A stretch of 64,000 nucleotides of DNA from Mycolicibacterium tusciae JS617 (GCF_000243415.2 NZ_KI912270.1:3968001-4032000), one strand, 5' to 3'; positions 38,232 through 49,500 are shown, counted from the first letter of the stretch. Notes: a model not told the origin generated them from the sequence alone. Numbers and translations: made by a program.

Positions 38232-39425
38232 GTGACCACTTCGGACACCCCGTTGGATCCGCCGATACCCGTTCCCGACGTTCCCGGGGCCGACGCGTCC
38301 GTCCGCGGACTCCCCCGCCGCGCCGATCTCACTCTGCGCCAGCGGCTGATTGTGGACTCATCCGCAGTGGCCGACATCGCGCTGCGCACCGCTATCGCCT
38401 CGCTGCTCGCGACGACGATGCTTCCGACACTCGTCGGCGGCCTACGTGGCAGCCGAGCGCGCGCCGAACAAGATCAGCTGAAGTTCTACAGCGAGCTGGC
38501 TTCGGCGAAGGATCCCGCCCTGTCCTTCCCGGCGCCGACAGCCGTGCCGCGGATCTCGTCCCGCCCGGCCGGCCCGATCGCCGAATGGATCGCCAAGGGC
38601 AACGTGCACAACATCCGGTTCGACAGCAGCTTCGAAGCCGTCAATCCGGCGTTGCGTGAGCAGTGCCACGGGTTCGCTCGCAACAACGTCGTTCACGCCC
38701 AGCACTGGCGCCATGACGACGGACCGCATCCGACGCTGTGCGTGATCCACGGATTCATGGGATCGCCGTACCTGTTCAACGGGTTGTTCTTCTCGCTGCC
38801 GTGGTTCTACCGGTCTGGCTATGACGTACTTCTCTACACGATGCCGTTCCATGGCAGCCGTGCCGAAAAGGGCTCGCCGTTCAGTGGATACGGATTCTTC
38901 GCCAATGGCTTCTCCGGTTTCGCCGAGGCGATGGCGCAGGCGGTACACGATTTCCGCTCGATCATCGACTATCTGGAGTTCACCGGCGTGGACCGCATCG
39001 GGCTCACCGGAATGTCGCTGGGCGGCTACACCTCGGCACTGATCGCCAGCGTGGACGACCGGATCCAGGCCGTCATACCCAACGTTCCCGTCGTCGCACC
39101 CGACCAGACCGTCGACGAATGGTTTCCCGCCAACAAGGTGGTCGCGCTGCGCAGCCGACTGTCGAACACCGGCTCGGAGCTCACCAAGGCCGCGACCCAA
39201 TACTCCTCGCCACTGAACTATGAGCCGCTGGTGCCCAAGGACCGCCGGCTGATCATCACTGGGCTCGGTGACCGGCTCGCACCGCCGGAGCAGGCCGAAA
39301 TGCTATGGGAACACTGGGATCGGTGTGCACTCCACTGGTTCCCGGGCAACCACATCCTGCATGTGAGTCAGCCTGACTACCTACGCAGGATGACTCGCTT
39401 CATGCGTGACTTCATGTTCGACTGA
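38232..39425 (+). CDS. Alpha/beta hydrolase-like protein (Rv0293c-like)
   Basis: 397 residues from GTG 38232; TTG 38208 is a weaker alternative. An N-terminal helical part is followed by a hydrolase domain: LCVIHGFMGSPYLF (oxyanion region), the nucleophile elbow GLTGMSLGGYTSAL, DRIQAVIPNVPV, and late GLGDRLAPPEQAE (Asp) and PGNHILHVS (His). Esterase or lipase-like, substrate unknown. Its 3' end overlaps the 3' end of eccE3 by 45 nt on the opposite strand. Confidence 0.9.
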   Translation: MTTSDTPLDPPIPVPDVPGADASVRGLPRRADLTLRQRLIVDSSAVADIALRTAIASLLATTMLPTLVGGLRGSRARAEQDQLKFYSELASAKDPALSFPAPTAVPRISSRPAGPIAEWIAKGNVHNIRFDSSFEAVNPALREQCHGFARNNVVHAQHWRHDDGPHPTLCVIHGFMGSPYLFNGLFFSLPWFYRSGYDVLLYTMPFHGSRAEKGSPFSGYGFFANGFSGFAEAMAQAVHDFRSIIDYLEFTGVDRIGLTGMSLGGYTSALIASVDDRIQAVIPNVPVVAPDQTVDEWFPANKVVALRSRLSNTGSELTKAATQYSSPLNYEPLVPKDRRLIITGLGDRLAPPEQAEMLWEHWDRCALHWFPGNHILHVSQPDYLRRMTRFMRDFMFD

Positions 39426-40325
39426 CCAGCGCCCACCTACCAGCCACCCGGCCGGCTCCAAGAGTCCCGGCGGCAGCGGGGCGCTTGGGATGTCCAGACG
39501 GTCCGCCGACGCCGGATCCAACGCGGTCAGCAGCGGCCACTGGATGCCGGGCGCAGGAGTGAGTCCGGCGACTGGCGCTCCACGCTCCGCCTCCGCCGTC
39601 CGGAATGCGCATAACGCTGACACCGTGGGATGTGCTGAGGTACCGCTGAATTCGATGGCGGTCCAGGTCGGTATCGACTGCGACCACACCTCGGCGAACC
39701 GCTCGGCGAGGTTGTCGTCGACCGGGATTCGGTATGCCGATACTAACCCGTTGTCGTCGCTGACCCCGCGCCACTTTTCGCGGCCGCGACCGGCAAGCGG
39801 TTTGGGAGCATCGTCGACGATACTGGCCGATAGGCCTGTCTCGCGAAGGTGATCGACCAACCGGCGACCCACTATCTCGGCCGTATCGTGCAGCGGCAAT
39901 TCAGGAGAACGGGCCCTCAGCGCGGCCAGATTGTCGGCAGCACTCAGCGTAATGGTGATCCACGTTGTGCGAACGCCACGTTCGCCGCGATTTGTCACCC
40001 GCACATTCTGGCTCCGGACGCCGAAGCGCTCCACGTAGCCGGCCACCAACGGCAGCGGCAGACCCACTCCCGCCGGATCGTCGACGTGCAATACCAGAGT
40101 GACGTCGTTTGATGCCGACGCCCTCGGCGTGGAATGGTTACGCCGCCAGATCGCACATCTCCGACTGATCATGTTCGTCACGAAAACCCCACGCCACCAA
40201 GCGAAGAGGAACAACGTGACGCCGATGGCGACACCCACTATCCACCGGTCGATGTCGGAATCCCACGGATAGGTCATCGCCGCGGGAACGATGAACAGCA
40301 GCGCGAGCCCGATTCGGATGGTCAC
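39381..40325 (-). CDS. eccE3: ESX-3 membrane component EccE3
   Basis: 314 residues. Two N-terminal transmembrane helices (IGLALLFIVPAAMTYPW and WIVGVAIGVTLFLFAWW) followed by a soluble domain, as in EccE of all mycobacterial ESX systems except ESX-4. It sits at the periphery of the EccBCDE membrane complex. ATG overlaps the mycP3 stop (ATGA). Last gene of the locus. Confidence 0.93.
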   Translation of the reverse strand: MTIRIGLALLFIVPAAMTYPWDSDIDRWIVGVAIGVTLFLFAWWRGVFVTNMISRRCAIWRRNHSTPRASASNDVTLVLHVDDPAGVGLPLPLVAGYVERFGVRSQNVRVTNRGERGVRTTWITITLSAADNLAALRARSPELPLHDTAEIVGRRLVDHLRETGLSASIVDDAPKPLAGRGREKWRGVSDDNGLVSAYRIPVDDNLAERFAEVWSQSIPTWTAIEFSGTSAHPTVSALCAFRTAEAERGAPVAGLTPAPGIQWPLLTALDPASADRLDIPSAPLPPGLLEPAGWLVGGRWSVEHEVTHEASHPA

Positions 40326-41713
40326 TTTGTCTCCGTCTTTCGTCTATGTGTGGCGACTGCCGCCGTGATGGCCGCGATCAACGCCAGGACGCCGGTACCG
40401 ACGAACGCGACTGTGCGCGGCGTGGAATCCGGCGGTGCGGGCTGCGGCGGGGCCGCGACCGGCTTGGCTTGAGGTTCACCGGCGAGGTCGCTCGCGGGGT
40501 TGATATCCCACGTCAACGAGGCAACCGGATCGACCAGCCCGGCGCCGGTCAGGTTCGACGGTGCGCGGGCCGCACCCTGCGCGCCTGCCGTCAGACGGTC
40601 GATCACCTGCTCGGCCGTCAGCTCCGGAAATCGGCTACGCACCAACGCCGCAACACCGGAGACATACGCCGCGGCGAAGCTGGCGCTGTTGAGCCCGAAG
40701 AGCCCCCCTTGATCGTTCGGCAACGCGTTCGCGAGGCCGCCGCCGTCGGCGTTTCCGACCGAGGTGATGTTCTCGCCAGGCGCCGCTATCCCCACCCAGG
40801 GCCCGGCCGCGGTGAACTCCGACGGCGTACCGGAGGAGTTGAGCGAGCCGACGGACAGCACGTACTGCTGCCACCACGACGGAATCGAGATCTCCATTAC
40901 GCCTGCCCAGTTCCGCGGGTCCTCGGGACGGCCCGGATCCGACAGCGGATTCGACAGACATGCGGAGCCGGGATTCAACCCGGCCTTATTGTTCCCGGCG
41001 GCCGCGATGATCACCGCATCCTTCTCCACAGCGGCATAGCGCAGCGCCGCACCGAGCTCAGTCTGGTCGACGATCTTGTTGGCGGGCAGGCAGGTAACGG
41101 CGGAGATATTGATGATGCGAGCGCCGAGATCGGCCGCGCGCACGATCGCCCTTGCGAGCGTTGCGATGTCGAGAACCACTCGTGCAATCGCCGGATCCTC
41201 ACCCGACTCGCGTGGTGCGTATCGTGCCGACGTCGAACGGATCGACAGAATCCGCGCGCCGGGCGCAACTCCGGAGAAGCTGTCGGCGCCCGGTTGCCCG
41301 GCGATCAGACCCGCCACCAACGTCCCGTGTCCATCGCAGTCCGCCAGACCGTCCGTCGATTCGACGAAGTCGCCGCCCGGGTCGACGTTCGGTAGGCGTG
41401 GTCCTGGCCGAACTCCTGTGTCGAGCACGGCCACGAGCTGCCCGTCCCCGCGGCTGTACTGCCACCCGCCGGAAAGGTTGAGCATCGACTGGTTCGGGCT
41501 GACCGCAGCCAGGTCGGTGCCGGGTAGCAGGCCGGCCGCGACGCACGGACTGCGCTGCGCCCACGGCTGTACGGGACCGTCGGTTCCCGACGGCGGTAAC
41601 GCTGAAGGATCCAGCTCAGGCGGTGTGATCGCCCCTGCCGCAGGACAACTCACCACCGCGACGGCCAGCGGTACCGTCACGGCCGCGAGGAGTGTCCGCA
41701 GCTTCGCGTGCAT
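40322..41713 (-). CDS. mycP3: ESX-3 mycosin protease MycP3
   Basis: 463 residues from ATG 41713. Signal peptide, then a subtilisin-like protease with the triad Asp98 (VLDTG), His129 (DGHGTLVAG) and a serine near residue 344 (NSASFAAAYVSG). The last 40 residues are a proline linker and a C-terminal transmembrane helix (TVAFVGTGVLALIAAITAAVA). Mycosins sit in the periplasm, stabilise the ESX complex and can trim substrates. 7 nt after eccD3. Confidence 0.96.
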   Translation of the reverse strand: MHAKLRTLLAAVTVPLAVAVVSCPAAGAITPPELDPSALPPSGTDGPVQPWAQRSPCVAAGLLPGTDLAAVSPNQSMLNLSGGWQYSRGDGQLVAVLDTGVRPGPRLPNVDPGGDFVESTDGLADCDGHGTLVAGLIAGQPGADSFSGVAPGARILSIRSTSARYAPRESGEDPAIARVVLDIATLARAIVRAADLGARIINISAVTCLPANKIVDQTELGAALRYAAVEKDAVIIAAAGNNKAGLNPGSACLSNPLSDPGRPEDPRNWAGVMEISIPSWWQQYVLSVGSLNSSGTPSEFTAAGPWVGIAAPGENITSVGNADGGGLANALPNDQGGLFGLNSASFAAAYVSGVAALVRSRFPELTAEQVIDRLTAGAQGAARAPSNLTGAGLVDPVASLTWDINPASDLAGEPQAKPVAAPPQPAPPDSTPRTVAFVGTGVLALIAAITAAVATHRRKTETK

Positions 41714-41720
41714 CAACGCC

Positions 41721-43178
41721 TCATCGATTCAAGACCCAGGCGAACAGTCCGACGAGGTAAGCGAGCACCGGAATCAACGACGCGTCGACGCCGGAAGCCA
41801 GGAAGCCGACGAGTCGGCGCATCGGCAACGAGTACGTGTCGGGCGACGCGAGCCGCGGGACCAGCGCCGCGAACACGAACACCGCCGTCAGGCCTGCCAG
41901 CGCCGCCAGCGCCCACCAGGCCGCGGTGTAGCGACCCTCGGTGGCGAACGCCGCGAGGAACAGGGCGGCCATCAAGGACGGCTGGGCGAGTAACCACGCC
42001 TTACCCGGTGCGGAATCAAACACCCGCGCTCGCAACGCAGCGCCCAACGCCACCGCACCCACGACGTACCACGTCCAGTAGGAGACCCCCGGCGGGCCGG
42101 CGAGAAGCCACGCGCCCGCGGTGGCGAGCACCACACCGCCGGCGATCAAGCCGGTCTGGTGCGAGTCGCCCAGCCGTACCCGCCGCGGCAGGTCTTCGAG
42201 CACCTTGAGCGACGGCGGGGGCGGGGTCGGATCACCGGGCGCGGGAATCACCGGCGCCGGCAGGCGCGACCACATCGCCGACAGTTGTGCGGCCTGCACG
42301 GTGACCAGAAGCGCAAGCACGATCAACACCGAGGCGATGACGACGGTGTCCAACTCCCAGATCGCGGCCGCTCCCGCGGTGATCAGCGTCCCAACCCCGA
42401 TGACAGTGGCCGCGGTGAAGACCGCGATCGCGCGCTCGGCGACGGTGATGCTCACAATCGACCAGGCGGTCACCCCGGCAGCAGCGAGCAATATCTGAGA
42501 CGCCCCGGACCCGCCGGGGACGGCCAAACCAAGTGCCGCGGCGATCGGCACCAGTGCGGTGATGGAAAGAGCCGTCGCCAATTTCGGCGTACGCCCCCAC
42601 GCGAGCATGGTGGCGAGCACGGCGAGCACCGCAATGCCGCACGCCGCGATGAGCCCCGCTAGGCCACCGGTGGCAACGCGGTGCGCGGCGGCGAACACCG
42701 TCGCGGCCAGCATCAGACCGATGACGGCGACAGCCGCACCGCGCTGAACATGTCCAGCGCCCCATGGCTTTTCCCGCGCGGCGGAGAAGATCACCGCCGC
42801 ATCCGCAATGTCCTCCACGATCCGCGGGGCCGGCGGTCCGGCCGGAACGGGTTGCAAAGTCAGGAGGTCACCGTCGACGACGCCGACGGTGTTCAGCGTG
42901 GCGTCCAGGCTGAACGGCGCTCCACCGATCGGTGCAAGAGAAAGGGGCACCGCATCGACAGTGTCGTCGGCCGTCACCGCCATCCGTCGCACCGCGGGCA
43001 GGAGTTCGCGCAGGGGAAGCTCGGTCGGCAGCGCCATATCGGTGATTCGACCGCCGACCGAATCTTCCGGGCTGCCCGAAGCGAGTACGGCAACGCGAAC
43101 GATCGGCATGGCCGGCGTTGGAGCCAAGGAGGCCGAGGAGTCCAAGGAGGTAGTGCCGTTCAGACTGTCTGACGCCAT
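41721..43178 (-). CDS. eccD3: ESX-3 channel component EccD3
   Basis: 485 residues from ATG 43178; the open frame upstream covers espG3 and is not used. A ubiquitin-like N-terminal domain (VRVAVLASGSPEDSVGGRITDMA) is followed by eleven predicted transmembrane helices. EccD dimers form the main membrane part of the ESX complex. It overlaps the 3' end of espG3 by 19 nt. Confidence 0.95.
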   Translation of the reverse strand: MASDSLNGTTSLDSSASLAPTPAMPIVRVAVLASGSPEDSVGGRITDMALPTELPLRELLPAVRRMAVTADDTVDAVPLSLAPIGGAPFSLDATLNTVGVVDGDLLTLQPVPAGPPAPRIVEDIADAAVIFSAAREKPWGAGHVQRGAAVAVIGLMLAATVFAAAHRVATGGLAGLIAACGIAVLAVLATMLAWGRTPKLATALSITALVPIAAALGLAVPGGSGASQILLAAAGVTAWSIVSITVAERAIAVFTAATVIGVGTLITAGAAAIWELDTVVIASVLIVLALLVTVQAAQLSAMWSRLPAPVIPAPGDPTPPPPSLKVLEDLPRRVRLGDSHQTGLIAGGVVLATAGAWLLAGPPGVSYWTWYVVGAVALGAALRARVFDSAPGKAWLLAQPSLMAALFLAAFATEGRYTAAWWALAALAGLTAVFVFAALVPRLASPDTYSLPMRRLVGFLASGVDASLIPVLAYLVGLFAWVLNR

Positions 43179-44038
43179 TGCTGGTGTTCCGTTCTCTGGT
43201 CCGAGTCGAAGTCTCGGGTCAACTGCTGGTGGGGGAACCACGGCCCGTCGGGCAGTGTGGAAGTGAGCCGCTCCATCGCGGTGGCGATGGCCAACGGTGT
43301 GCCGGATGTGAAGGTCGACACCCACTCCCCGTCAAAGGCTTTCGACGGGGTCACGAGGACGCGGCCTTCTCGGGTGTCCACGATGCTGACGCCGACATTC
43401 GTGCTGACGCGGTGGCCGTCGCGCTGATCACCGGCGACGATCTCCACATAACTGCGGTCGGTCGAGTACGCCGCCTCGACGACTGCGCGCGCTTTCTGCG
43501 GGATGGCGAGGAACTCCATGACCTCGTCGAGCTCCGCGCCCCCACGCAGCTGCTCGTCGGCGCGTGCCCCGGTCCGTGCGGGAATTGTGAACTCCTCAAA
43601 TGTCGCCGGGGGCCGGCCCGACAGCCCCGCGGTCAGGACGGGCGCCAATGTCTGCGGATGGTCGATGTCGAGCGTCGTGAACGTGATCAGGCCGCCGCTG
43701 CGCAGGGCGACGGTGTGTTCGTCGGTGTGCAGGTCGCGACGTGCGACCTGCCCGCGCAACATGTTTCCCGATCCGCGCACGAATCTGAGCTCGAGCCAGC
43801 GCCGTGCCCAGCAGGTGGCGGCGACCCATTGGCGGACACCTGGATCGATGATCCCGTCCTCGGTCATCACCCCCAGGCCCACCAGCTCCGCGGAGAGCCT
43901 GGCCGCGACTGCCGCACGCTGCGCGTGATCGCTGAACGGCGGCGTGATGGCGAGCACCCAGGGAAAGCTCCCGGCACTCAACGCATCAGCGATGAACCAG
44001 GCCTGCTCCGCCGTCAGCTCGACTGCGTTAGCGGTCAC
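43160..44038 (-). CDS. espG3: ESX-3 PE/PPE chaperone EspG3
   Basis: 292 residues, cytosolic, no membrane segment. Starts MTANAVELTAEQAWFIADAL and contains FTTLDIDHPQTLAPVL and FEEFTIPARTG, as in EspG3 proteins. EspG binds the hydrophobic tip of the PPE partner of PE-PPE dimers and delivers them to the secretion machine; its client here should be the PE5-PPE4 pair encoded upstream. 6 nt after esxH. Confidence 0.95.
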   Translation of the reverse strand: MTANAVELTAEQAWFIADALSAGSFPWVLAITPPFSDHAQRAAVAARLSAELVGLGVMTEDGIIDPGVRQWVAATCWARRWLELRFVRGSGNMLRGQVARRDLHTDEHTVALRSGGLITFTTLDIDHPQTLAPVLTAGLSGRPPATFEEFTIPARTGARADEQLRGGAELDEVMEFLAIPQKARAVVEAAYSTDRSYVEIVAGDQRDGHRVSTNVGVSIVDTREGRVLVTPSKAFDGEWVSTFTSGTPLAIATAMERLTSTLPDGPWFPHQQLTRDFDSDQRTEHQQWRQTV

Positions 44039-44044
44039 CGATCC

Positions 44045-44335
44045 TCAGCCACCCCACTTGGCGCCTTCGGCCGCATCGCGGGCGCTCATCGACATGGTGT
44101 TGGTCTCGTGGGTGGCCGCCATCGAGCGGTAGGCCCGCACAAGCTCCTCGAGTGCGGTGTTCCACTGCGCCTGCCACGCCTGGTAGCTCATCCCGGTGTC
44201 GCCCTGCCAGCCGCTCGCCAAGGCGGCCTGCTCGCTGGCGATATCAGCGCCGACGCCGTGCATGGCACCCGCATAGCCGGCCATCTCGCCGGCGTGCCCC
44301 AGCATCGCCGGGTAGTTGTACATGATCTGCGACAT
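44045..44335 (-). CDS. esxH: Secreted WXG100 protein EsxH (TB10.4-like)
   Basis: 96 residues, helical hairpin with the WxG turn (GWQGDTGM, residues 42-49) and [18 protein letters not shown] at the start. It pairs one-to-one with EsxG and is secreted by ESX-3; the dimer is needed for siderophore-dependent iron use. Good GGAG before ATG. 37 nt after esxG. Confidence 0.97.
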   Translation of the reverse strand: MSQIMYNYPAMLGHAGEMAGYAGAMHGVGADIASEQAALASGWQGDTGMSYQAWQAQWNTALEELVRAYRSMAATHETNTMSMSARDAAEGAKWGG

Positions 44336-44372
44336 CCGATTCTCCTAATCGTCAGTGTGAAAAGTTCAGATC

Positions 44373-44666
44373 TCAAATTCCGGTGTAGGTACTTGCTGCA
44401 GCGGCGTCCTGAGCCACGTAGGTGCCTGCGGCGTCGCCGATGTTGACCTGCGCGATGTCAAGCAGCGAATTGATCTTGGCGGAGACCTCGATGAAACGAG
44501 CGTGCGCCGCCTGGAAGGCGGCGGAGGACTCGCCCATGTGGAAGGCCTGCGACGACTGCGCCGCCTGCTCAGCCTGGGCCATGGTGCTGCGCATCAATGC
44601 CGCCTTGGCGGAGAACGCCGCCTCTGAGGCGACCAGTTGCGGGATGTGAGCGTCCAACATGCTCAT
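44373..44666 (-). CDS. esxG: Secreted WXG100-like protein EsxG
   Basis: 97 residues. MSMLDAHIPQLVASEAAFSA and a turn reading HMGES in place of the WxG of its partner, as in known EsxG. The C-terminus carries the YVAQD (YxxxD/E) export signal of type VII secretion. AAAGGAA precedes ATG. Encoded just before esxH. Confidence 0.97.
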   Translation of the reverse strand: MSMLDAHIPQLVASEAAFSAKAALMRSTMAQAEQAAQSSQAFHMGESSAAFQAAHARFIEVSAKINSLLDIAQVNIGDAAGTYVAQDAAAASTYTGI

Positions 44667-44722
44667 GGCAATTCCTTTCGATTCTTACCTCTGATGGGGG
44701 CGGTTGCGGTCAGGTGGTCTGT

Positions 44723-46276
44723 TCAGTCGCGCGTTCCCCCCTCTTGGTCCCAGTCGCGGGGCAACATGGGCTCTTTGGGTCCGCCGCCGAACGAGTCGCC
44801 GGCGAGCTCGGTCAGGCCGGAGGCCTGCTCGGTCTCGGACGTCCCCGGAGATCCTGCCGCGCCGGCGAAACCCACTGCCCCAGCGCCTCGTTCGGATGCA
44901 CGCATGCGTGACCGTGGCTCGGCGGGCGGGGTGTCATCGGGTTCGGGCTCGTAATCCAGGTACGCATCGGCGTATTGGCGTTGATGGATCGGCTGCGCGC
45001 GTTTGCGGCGGGCCTTGCGTTTGGCCAACGACGACGCCGCGGCCGCGGCCGCGGCCGATGCCGCGATGTCGGATGCGGGCGCCTTGGCGCTGGCACCTTC
45101 CCGGAACGTCGGGGAGACACCGCCGTCCGGACCGGGACCGGCGATCGCGTACGGCACAGCGGCACCCACGCCCGGGGCCGGCGCACCACCCGCGGGGGCG
45201 GCACCGGCACTGACCGATGTGGGCGCGGCGGTTCCCGTGGGCACCGTCGGCGCCACCGACGTCATCGGGGGCAGGCTCTCAGCCCGCGACACCGGAGCGG
45301 GCCGGGCAGGGGCCGGTGCGGGGGCTGGGGCGGGGGCGGGAGCCGGCGCTTGTGGCGGGTTCAGATACTGGTAAATGCCGGCGATCATCAGCGGCAGAAC
45401 TATCGGAGCAGCGAAGATCATCGACCACGTGGCCCAGCCGAGCGGCTGAGTGATCGCCTGGTAGGCGATGAAGAAGAGCAGCACTCCCGACGACGGGTTC
45501 AAGAACAACCCCAAGAAGTCGTTCAGGACGTTGTTGAGAAGGTCCAAGACGCTGGTGAAGAACTGCCGCGCGAAGTTCAGGATTGACTCGAAAAAGTCCT
45601 CGAAGAACCGTACCAACTGTTGCAGGAAATCCGAGATGGAGTCGGCGAGATTCTGTGCGGCCCCGGCATCCGCGGCAGTCAACATCGCGGCCGACTGCTG
45701 CGCGTCGGCCGCCGCCGAACCGGCTTCTCCGACACCGGGAGTGAGTAGGAACGGCGCAGGCGTGGTCGTCGGCGCGGCGGCCACCGCTGCACCCGACACC
45801 GCCTGATATGTGCTCATGGTCGTGGCGGCCTGAATCCACATCCGCACGTAGTCGGCTTCGTTCAACGCGATCGGGATCGTGTTCATCCCTAGGAAATTCG
45901 TGCCAACCAGCACGCCGTGCATCGCGTGGTTGAGCGCCAACTCAGGCAAGGTGGGCATCGCCGCCAGCGCCACGGTGTAGGCCGCCGCCGCGGTCTCGTG
46001 CGCGACGGCGGTCGCCGCGCTGTTCGCACTGGCCTGCGCCAGCCACGCCAGGTATGGAGCATGTGCCGCCACGTACTGCTCAGCGCTCGGTCCCTCCCAG
46101 GCACCGCCCTGGACTCCGCCGAGTATGCCTGTCAACTCCGCTGCGGCCGAGGAGTATTCGGCGGACAACGATTGCCACGCCCCTGCGGCTGCCAGCAGCG
46201 AACCCGGTCCGGGGCCGCTGCTGAGCATCGCCGAATGGACCTCCGGGGCGAGGGCCATAAAGATGGGGGCGGTCAT
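44723..46276 (-). CDS. PPE4: PPE-family protein PPE4
   Basis: 517 residues. The N-terminal PPE domain of about 180 residues has the [20 protein letters not shown] block and the [13 protein letters not shown] helix. A long C-terminal part follows: hydrophobic segments ([51 protein letters not shown]), a Pro/Ala linker ([18 protein letters not shown]) and a basic-acidic tail. The start [13 protein letters not shown] varies the usual PPE opening. Partner of PE5, chaperoned by EspG3, needed for iron acquisition. Confidence 0.95.
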   Translation of the reverse strand: MTAPIFMALAPEVHSAMLSSGPGPGSLLAAAGAWQSLSAEYSSAAAELTGILGGVQGGAWEGPSAEQYVAAHAPYLAWLAQASANSAATAVAHETAAAAYTVALAAMPTLPELALNHAMHGVLVGTNFLGMNTIPIALNEADYVRMWIQAATTMSTYQAVSGAAVAAAPTTTPAPFLLTPGVGEAGSAAADAQQSAAMLTAADAGAAQNLADSISDFLQQLVRFFEDFFESILNFARQFFTSVLDLLNNVLNDFLGLFLNPSSGVLLFFIAYQAITQPLGWATWSMIFAAPIVLPLMIAGIYQYLNPPQAPAPAPAPAPAPAPARPAPVSRAESLPPMTSVAPTVPTGTAAPTSVSAGAAPAGGAPAPGVGAAVPYAIAGPGPDGGVSPTFREGASAKAPASDIAASAAAAAAASSLAKRKARRKRAQPIHQRQYADAYLDYEPEPDDTPPAEPRSRMRASERGAGAVGFAGAAGSPGTSETEQASGLTELAGDSFGGGPKEPMLPRDWDQEGGTRD

Positions 46277-46278
46277 GA

Positions 46279-46599
46279 TCAGCTACCGCGCGGCCCGTGG
46301 GCCGCCAAATAGGACACAGCGGCCACTGCGTCTCCGGTGGCATAGCTGATACCGGACTGTCCAACTCCGATGCCGGAGCGTCCGAGTTCCTCGACGCCAA
46401 ACGCGGCCATCGTGTTGTGTTGCACACCATGTGCGCTCATACCCGCAGCGGTCAGCAGCGACACCGCGTCGGCAGCGGGCGGCATGACAGCGGTGACCGC
46501 GGGTGCGGCCGCGGCGTGGGCGGCTGCCAGCCGAGCGGTGAGCCCTTCGATGGCGGCACTCGCCGCAGCCAGGCCCTCGGGAACTACGCGCAGAGTCAT
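46279..46599 (-). CDS. PE5: PE-family protein PE5
   Basis: 106 residues, a single PE domain ([20 protein letters not shown]). No PGRS or other extension. ATG overlaps the eccC3 stop (ATGA), and its stop is 2 nt before PPE4, so the PE-PPE pair is made together and secreted as a heterodimer. The C-terminal region contains [18 protein letters not shown]. Confidence 0.93.
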   Translation of the reverse strand: MTLRVVPEGLAAASAAIEGLTARLAAAHAAAAPAVTAVMPPAADAVSLLTAAGMSAHGVQHNTMAAFGVEELGRSGIGVGQSGISYATGDAVAAVSYLAAHGPRGS

Positions 46600-49500
46600 C
46601 AGTTGAACTCCCTTCCTCTGTTTCCGGTATTGCCCGCACTGCCGTGCACTGCGTCGGCGAGCGGATTGACGAGTTGCAGGAACGTCGGGGCATCGCCGTC
46701 GTCGAGCAACATGGCGCGGCCTGCCGGTAGCCTGCGGAACCGGTGACCCCTGATCTTTCCGCTGTCCTGCGGGTTGCCGGACAACATCACGATCGCGGCC
46801 TGCAGCTCGTTCAGGCGACGCAGCAGAGGCGCGGTCATAAGCGCGTGCGCCGAACCGGTCGCCCGCGCCGTGACGATGACGCGCAGCCCGAGCTCGCTTG
46901 CCTGCGAAAGCAATCCGATGATTGGAGTCCATGGCCGCTGCCCGACGAACGGCCCACTCACGGCGGGAGCGTCCGGGATCTGGTCGACGTCGTCGATGAT
47001 CAGATAGTGGGTGTGTCCATCCGCTCCGGGCTGGTAGGTCCACCCGCTCAGCTGTTGCGGGGTGAGACCAGCAGGCGGGCGACGCTTCTCGAGTAGCGCC
47101 GACAGCCCCAGCATCGCGGGAGTGATTCGATCGATGTTCGGGGTGTACTCGTTGTCTTCGAACAGCGGTTCGTCGACGAGATGCAGACGACGGTCGACAA
47201 CCGTGAACGCCACCCGGTCGGGTGTCGAATTCTCGCGGACTGTCCGGATCACGTGGCGCAGCAACGTGGTCTTGCCCGACTTCGAGTCGCCGAACACCAT
47301 CAGCAGCGGATTGTCGTTGAACGCCAACGACACCGCGGCCAGGTCCTCCTCGCGCTGTCCGACGACCACGTGCTCCGGCGCTGGATACAACGGCGCCACC
47401 GCGCTGGGGGCGAGGTCGTTCGGCAGCAGGCGGACCGGCGGGGCCGCGACGCCCGGGTGCCGTGCGTTGATGACCGCGATGTCACGCAGCGACGGCTGCG
47501 CGAAGAGGAAGTGCTCGGCGGCCATCGTCAGGCCGCGGCCCGGCTGATCGGCGGGCACCGCCTCAGCTGGCCTGCGCAGCGCCCCCGTCACACGCACATT
47601 GCTGTCCCGCGGATCCGCCAGCTTGAGCTCGAGCCGCAAGCCGAGCCCGTCGCGCATCGCCAACGGCACCTCGAGCCAGTTCGGGGTGGTGACGATGACG
47701 TGGATGCCGTAGGACATACCTGTGTTGACAAGCTCGGTGACCTTGGCCAGCAACGGGTTCCGCGTGTTGAAGGTGTCGGTGTTGTCGCGGCTGAACGCGT
47801 ACAGGTTGTCGATGACGAGGAATGCCTCGCCGTACTTGTCGCGTTCACCGTTGCCGGAGTGGCCGCGGGCTTGGCGAGCCCGCAGCAGCTGTTCGAGCTC
47901 GCCGAACGTGCGCCGGATGCGCTCGGGTTCGAGCGGAGAGGCGACGCTACCGACGTGCGCAAGGTCTTCCAGCGCGCGCAGTTGGCCGCCACCGTAGTCC
48001 AGGCAGTAGAACGTGACGTCGCTGGGTGAGTGCAGCGCGGCGGCCGACAGTATGAAGGTCTGCAGCGCTGTCGTCTTACCCGATTTCGGTCCACCGTGGA
48101 TCAGGAGATTGGCCGCGGCGGAGGTCGCGTCGAAGATGAGCGGGTCACGCCGCATCGCGAACGGGCGGTCGATCTCGCCGAGCGGCCAGCGCCATTCGCG
48201 CTCGGACACGTCGGCGCGGGTCAGCAGCTCGTCCAGCGGTATCGACTCATCCAGCGGGGGCAGCCACAGTCGCGGCGCCTTGGGACCGTAGTGCGACAGC
48301 TGATCGCCGATCGTGGCGACGAGCTTGCGTGGCGCGCGATCCTCGCGCGCCGCGGGTTCGACGACCTCCACCAGGTCTGCCGGCGCCTCGACATGCCCGG
48401 CGGTGAACAGCTGTGGAGCCGGAATCGACTGCACGACAACTGACTTCTCAACCCGGGGCGGGTCGTAGATGCCATCGACATAGGTGCCGCGGAATTTGAC
48501 CGGCATGGCGCCAGGAGTCGGCACCAGATAGCCCTCGCCCTTGTGCTCCGGGCCCGCCTCGATGTGGAACGCGTCCTCGACGCCGATGATCTGGCGGCTG
48601 ACAGCCGGGCTTGCCACCTTCAGACCGATGCGGTAGGAGGTGTTCTTGTCGATGTCCTTGATGCGGCCGACGTCGAGAGTCTGCGACGCGAACAGTATGT
48701 GGATACGGAACGAACGGCCCTTGCGCGCGACGTAGTCGAAGAGGTCGGCGTACTCGGGATGGTCGGACAGCATCAGGGAGAACTCGTCGGCGACGACGAG
48801 CAGCGTCGGCAGCGGCGGTAGATCGTAGGCCCCGTCGGTCGACGAAGAACGGTAAGCCTCGTATTCGAGTACCGAACTGAAGGCGCTGCCCTGTACCCGG
48901 CGCCCCGCTTCCATCAACAGCTGTTCGCGGCGCGCGACTTCACCGCGCAGCGTGTCGGCGAACCGGTCAGCGAGCGAACGCTTCTCGGCCATATTGGAGA
49001 TGACGGCGACGACTTGCGGGAAGTCTCGGAAGATGTCGGCGCCGGCCTCACCCTTGAAATCGGCGTAAATGACGATCAGCCGGTCGGCGGAGTGAGTGGT
49101 CAACAGCGACAAGAGGATCGACATCAACGTCTGCGACTTACCCGAGCCGGTCATGCCGATCATCAGGCCGTGGGGGCCCATGCCGCCCTCTGCCTCGTCC
49201 TTGAGGTCGAAGACCAGCGGGTCGCCGGTTGACGTCACGCCGATGGGCACCCGCAGCTCGTCGGCACGCGCACGCGGCGCCCACAGACTCGCGACGTCCA
49301 ACGCCGCGGCGTCAGGAATACCCAGCAGAGTCGAGAACGTGGCCACCCCGGCATTGCTCGTACGCGCGTGGCTCGGGTTCGAATCCCACCGCGACAGCCG
49401 TCGTGCGACGTGGCGGGCGGCGGCGACGCCGAGGTGATCGGCCGCGTCGACATACGGCGCCCAGCCGCCGGTCTGCCAGCGCTCGAGCTTGCCGTCCACG

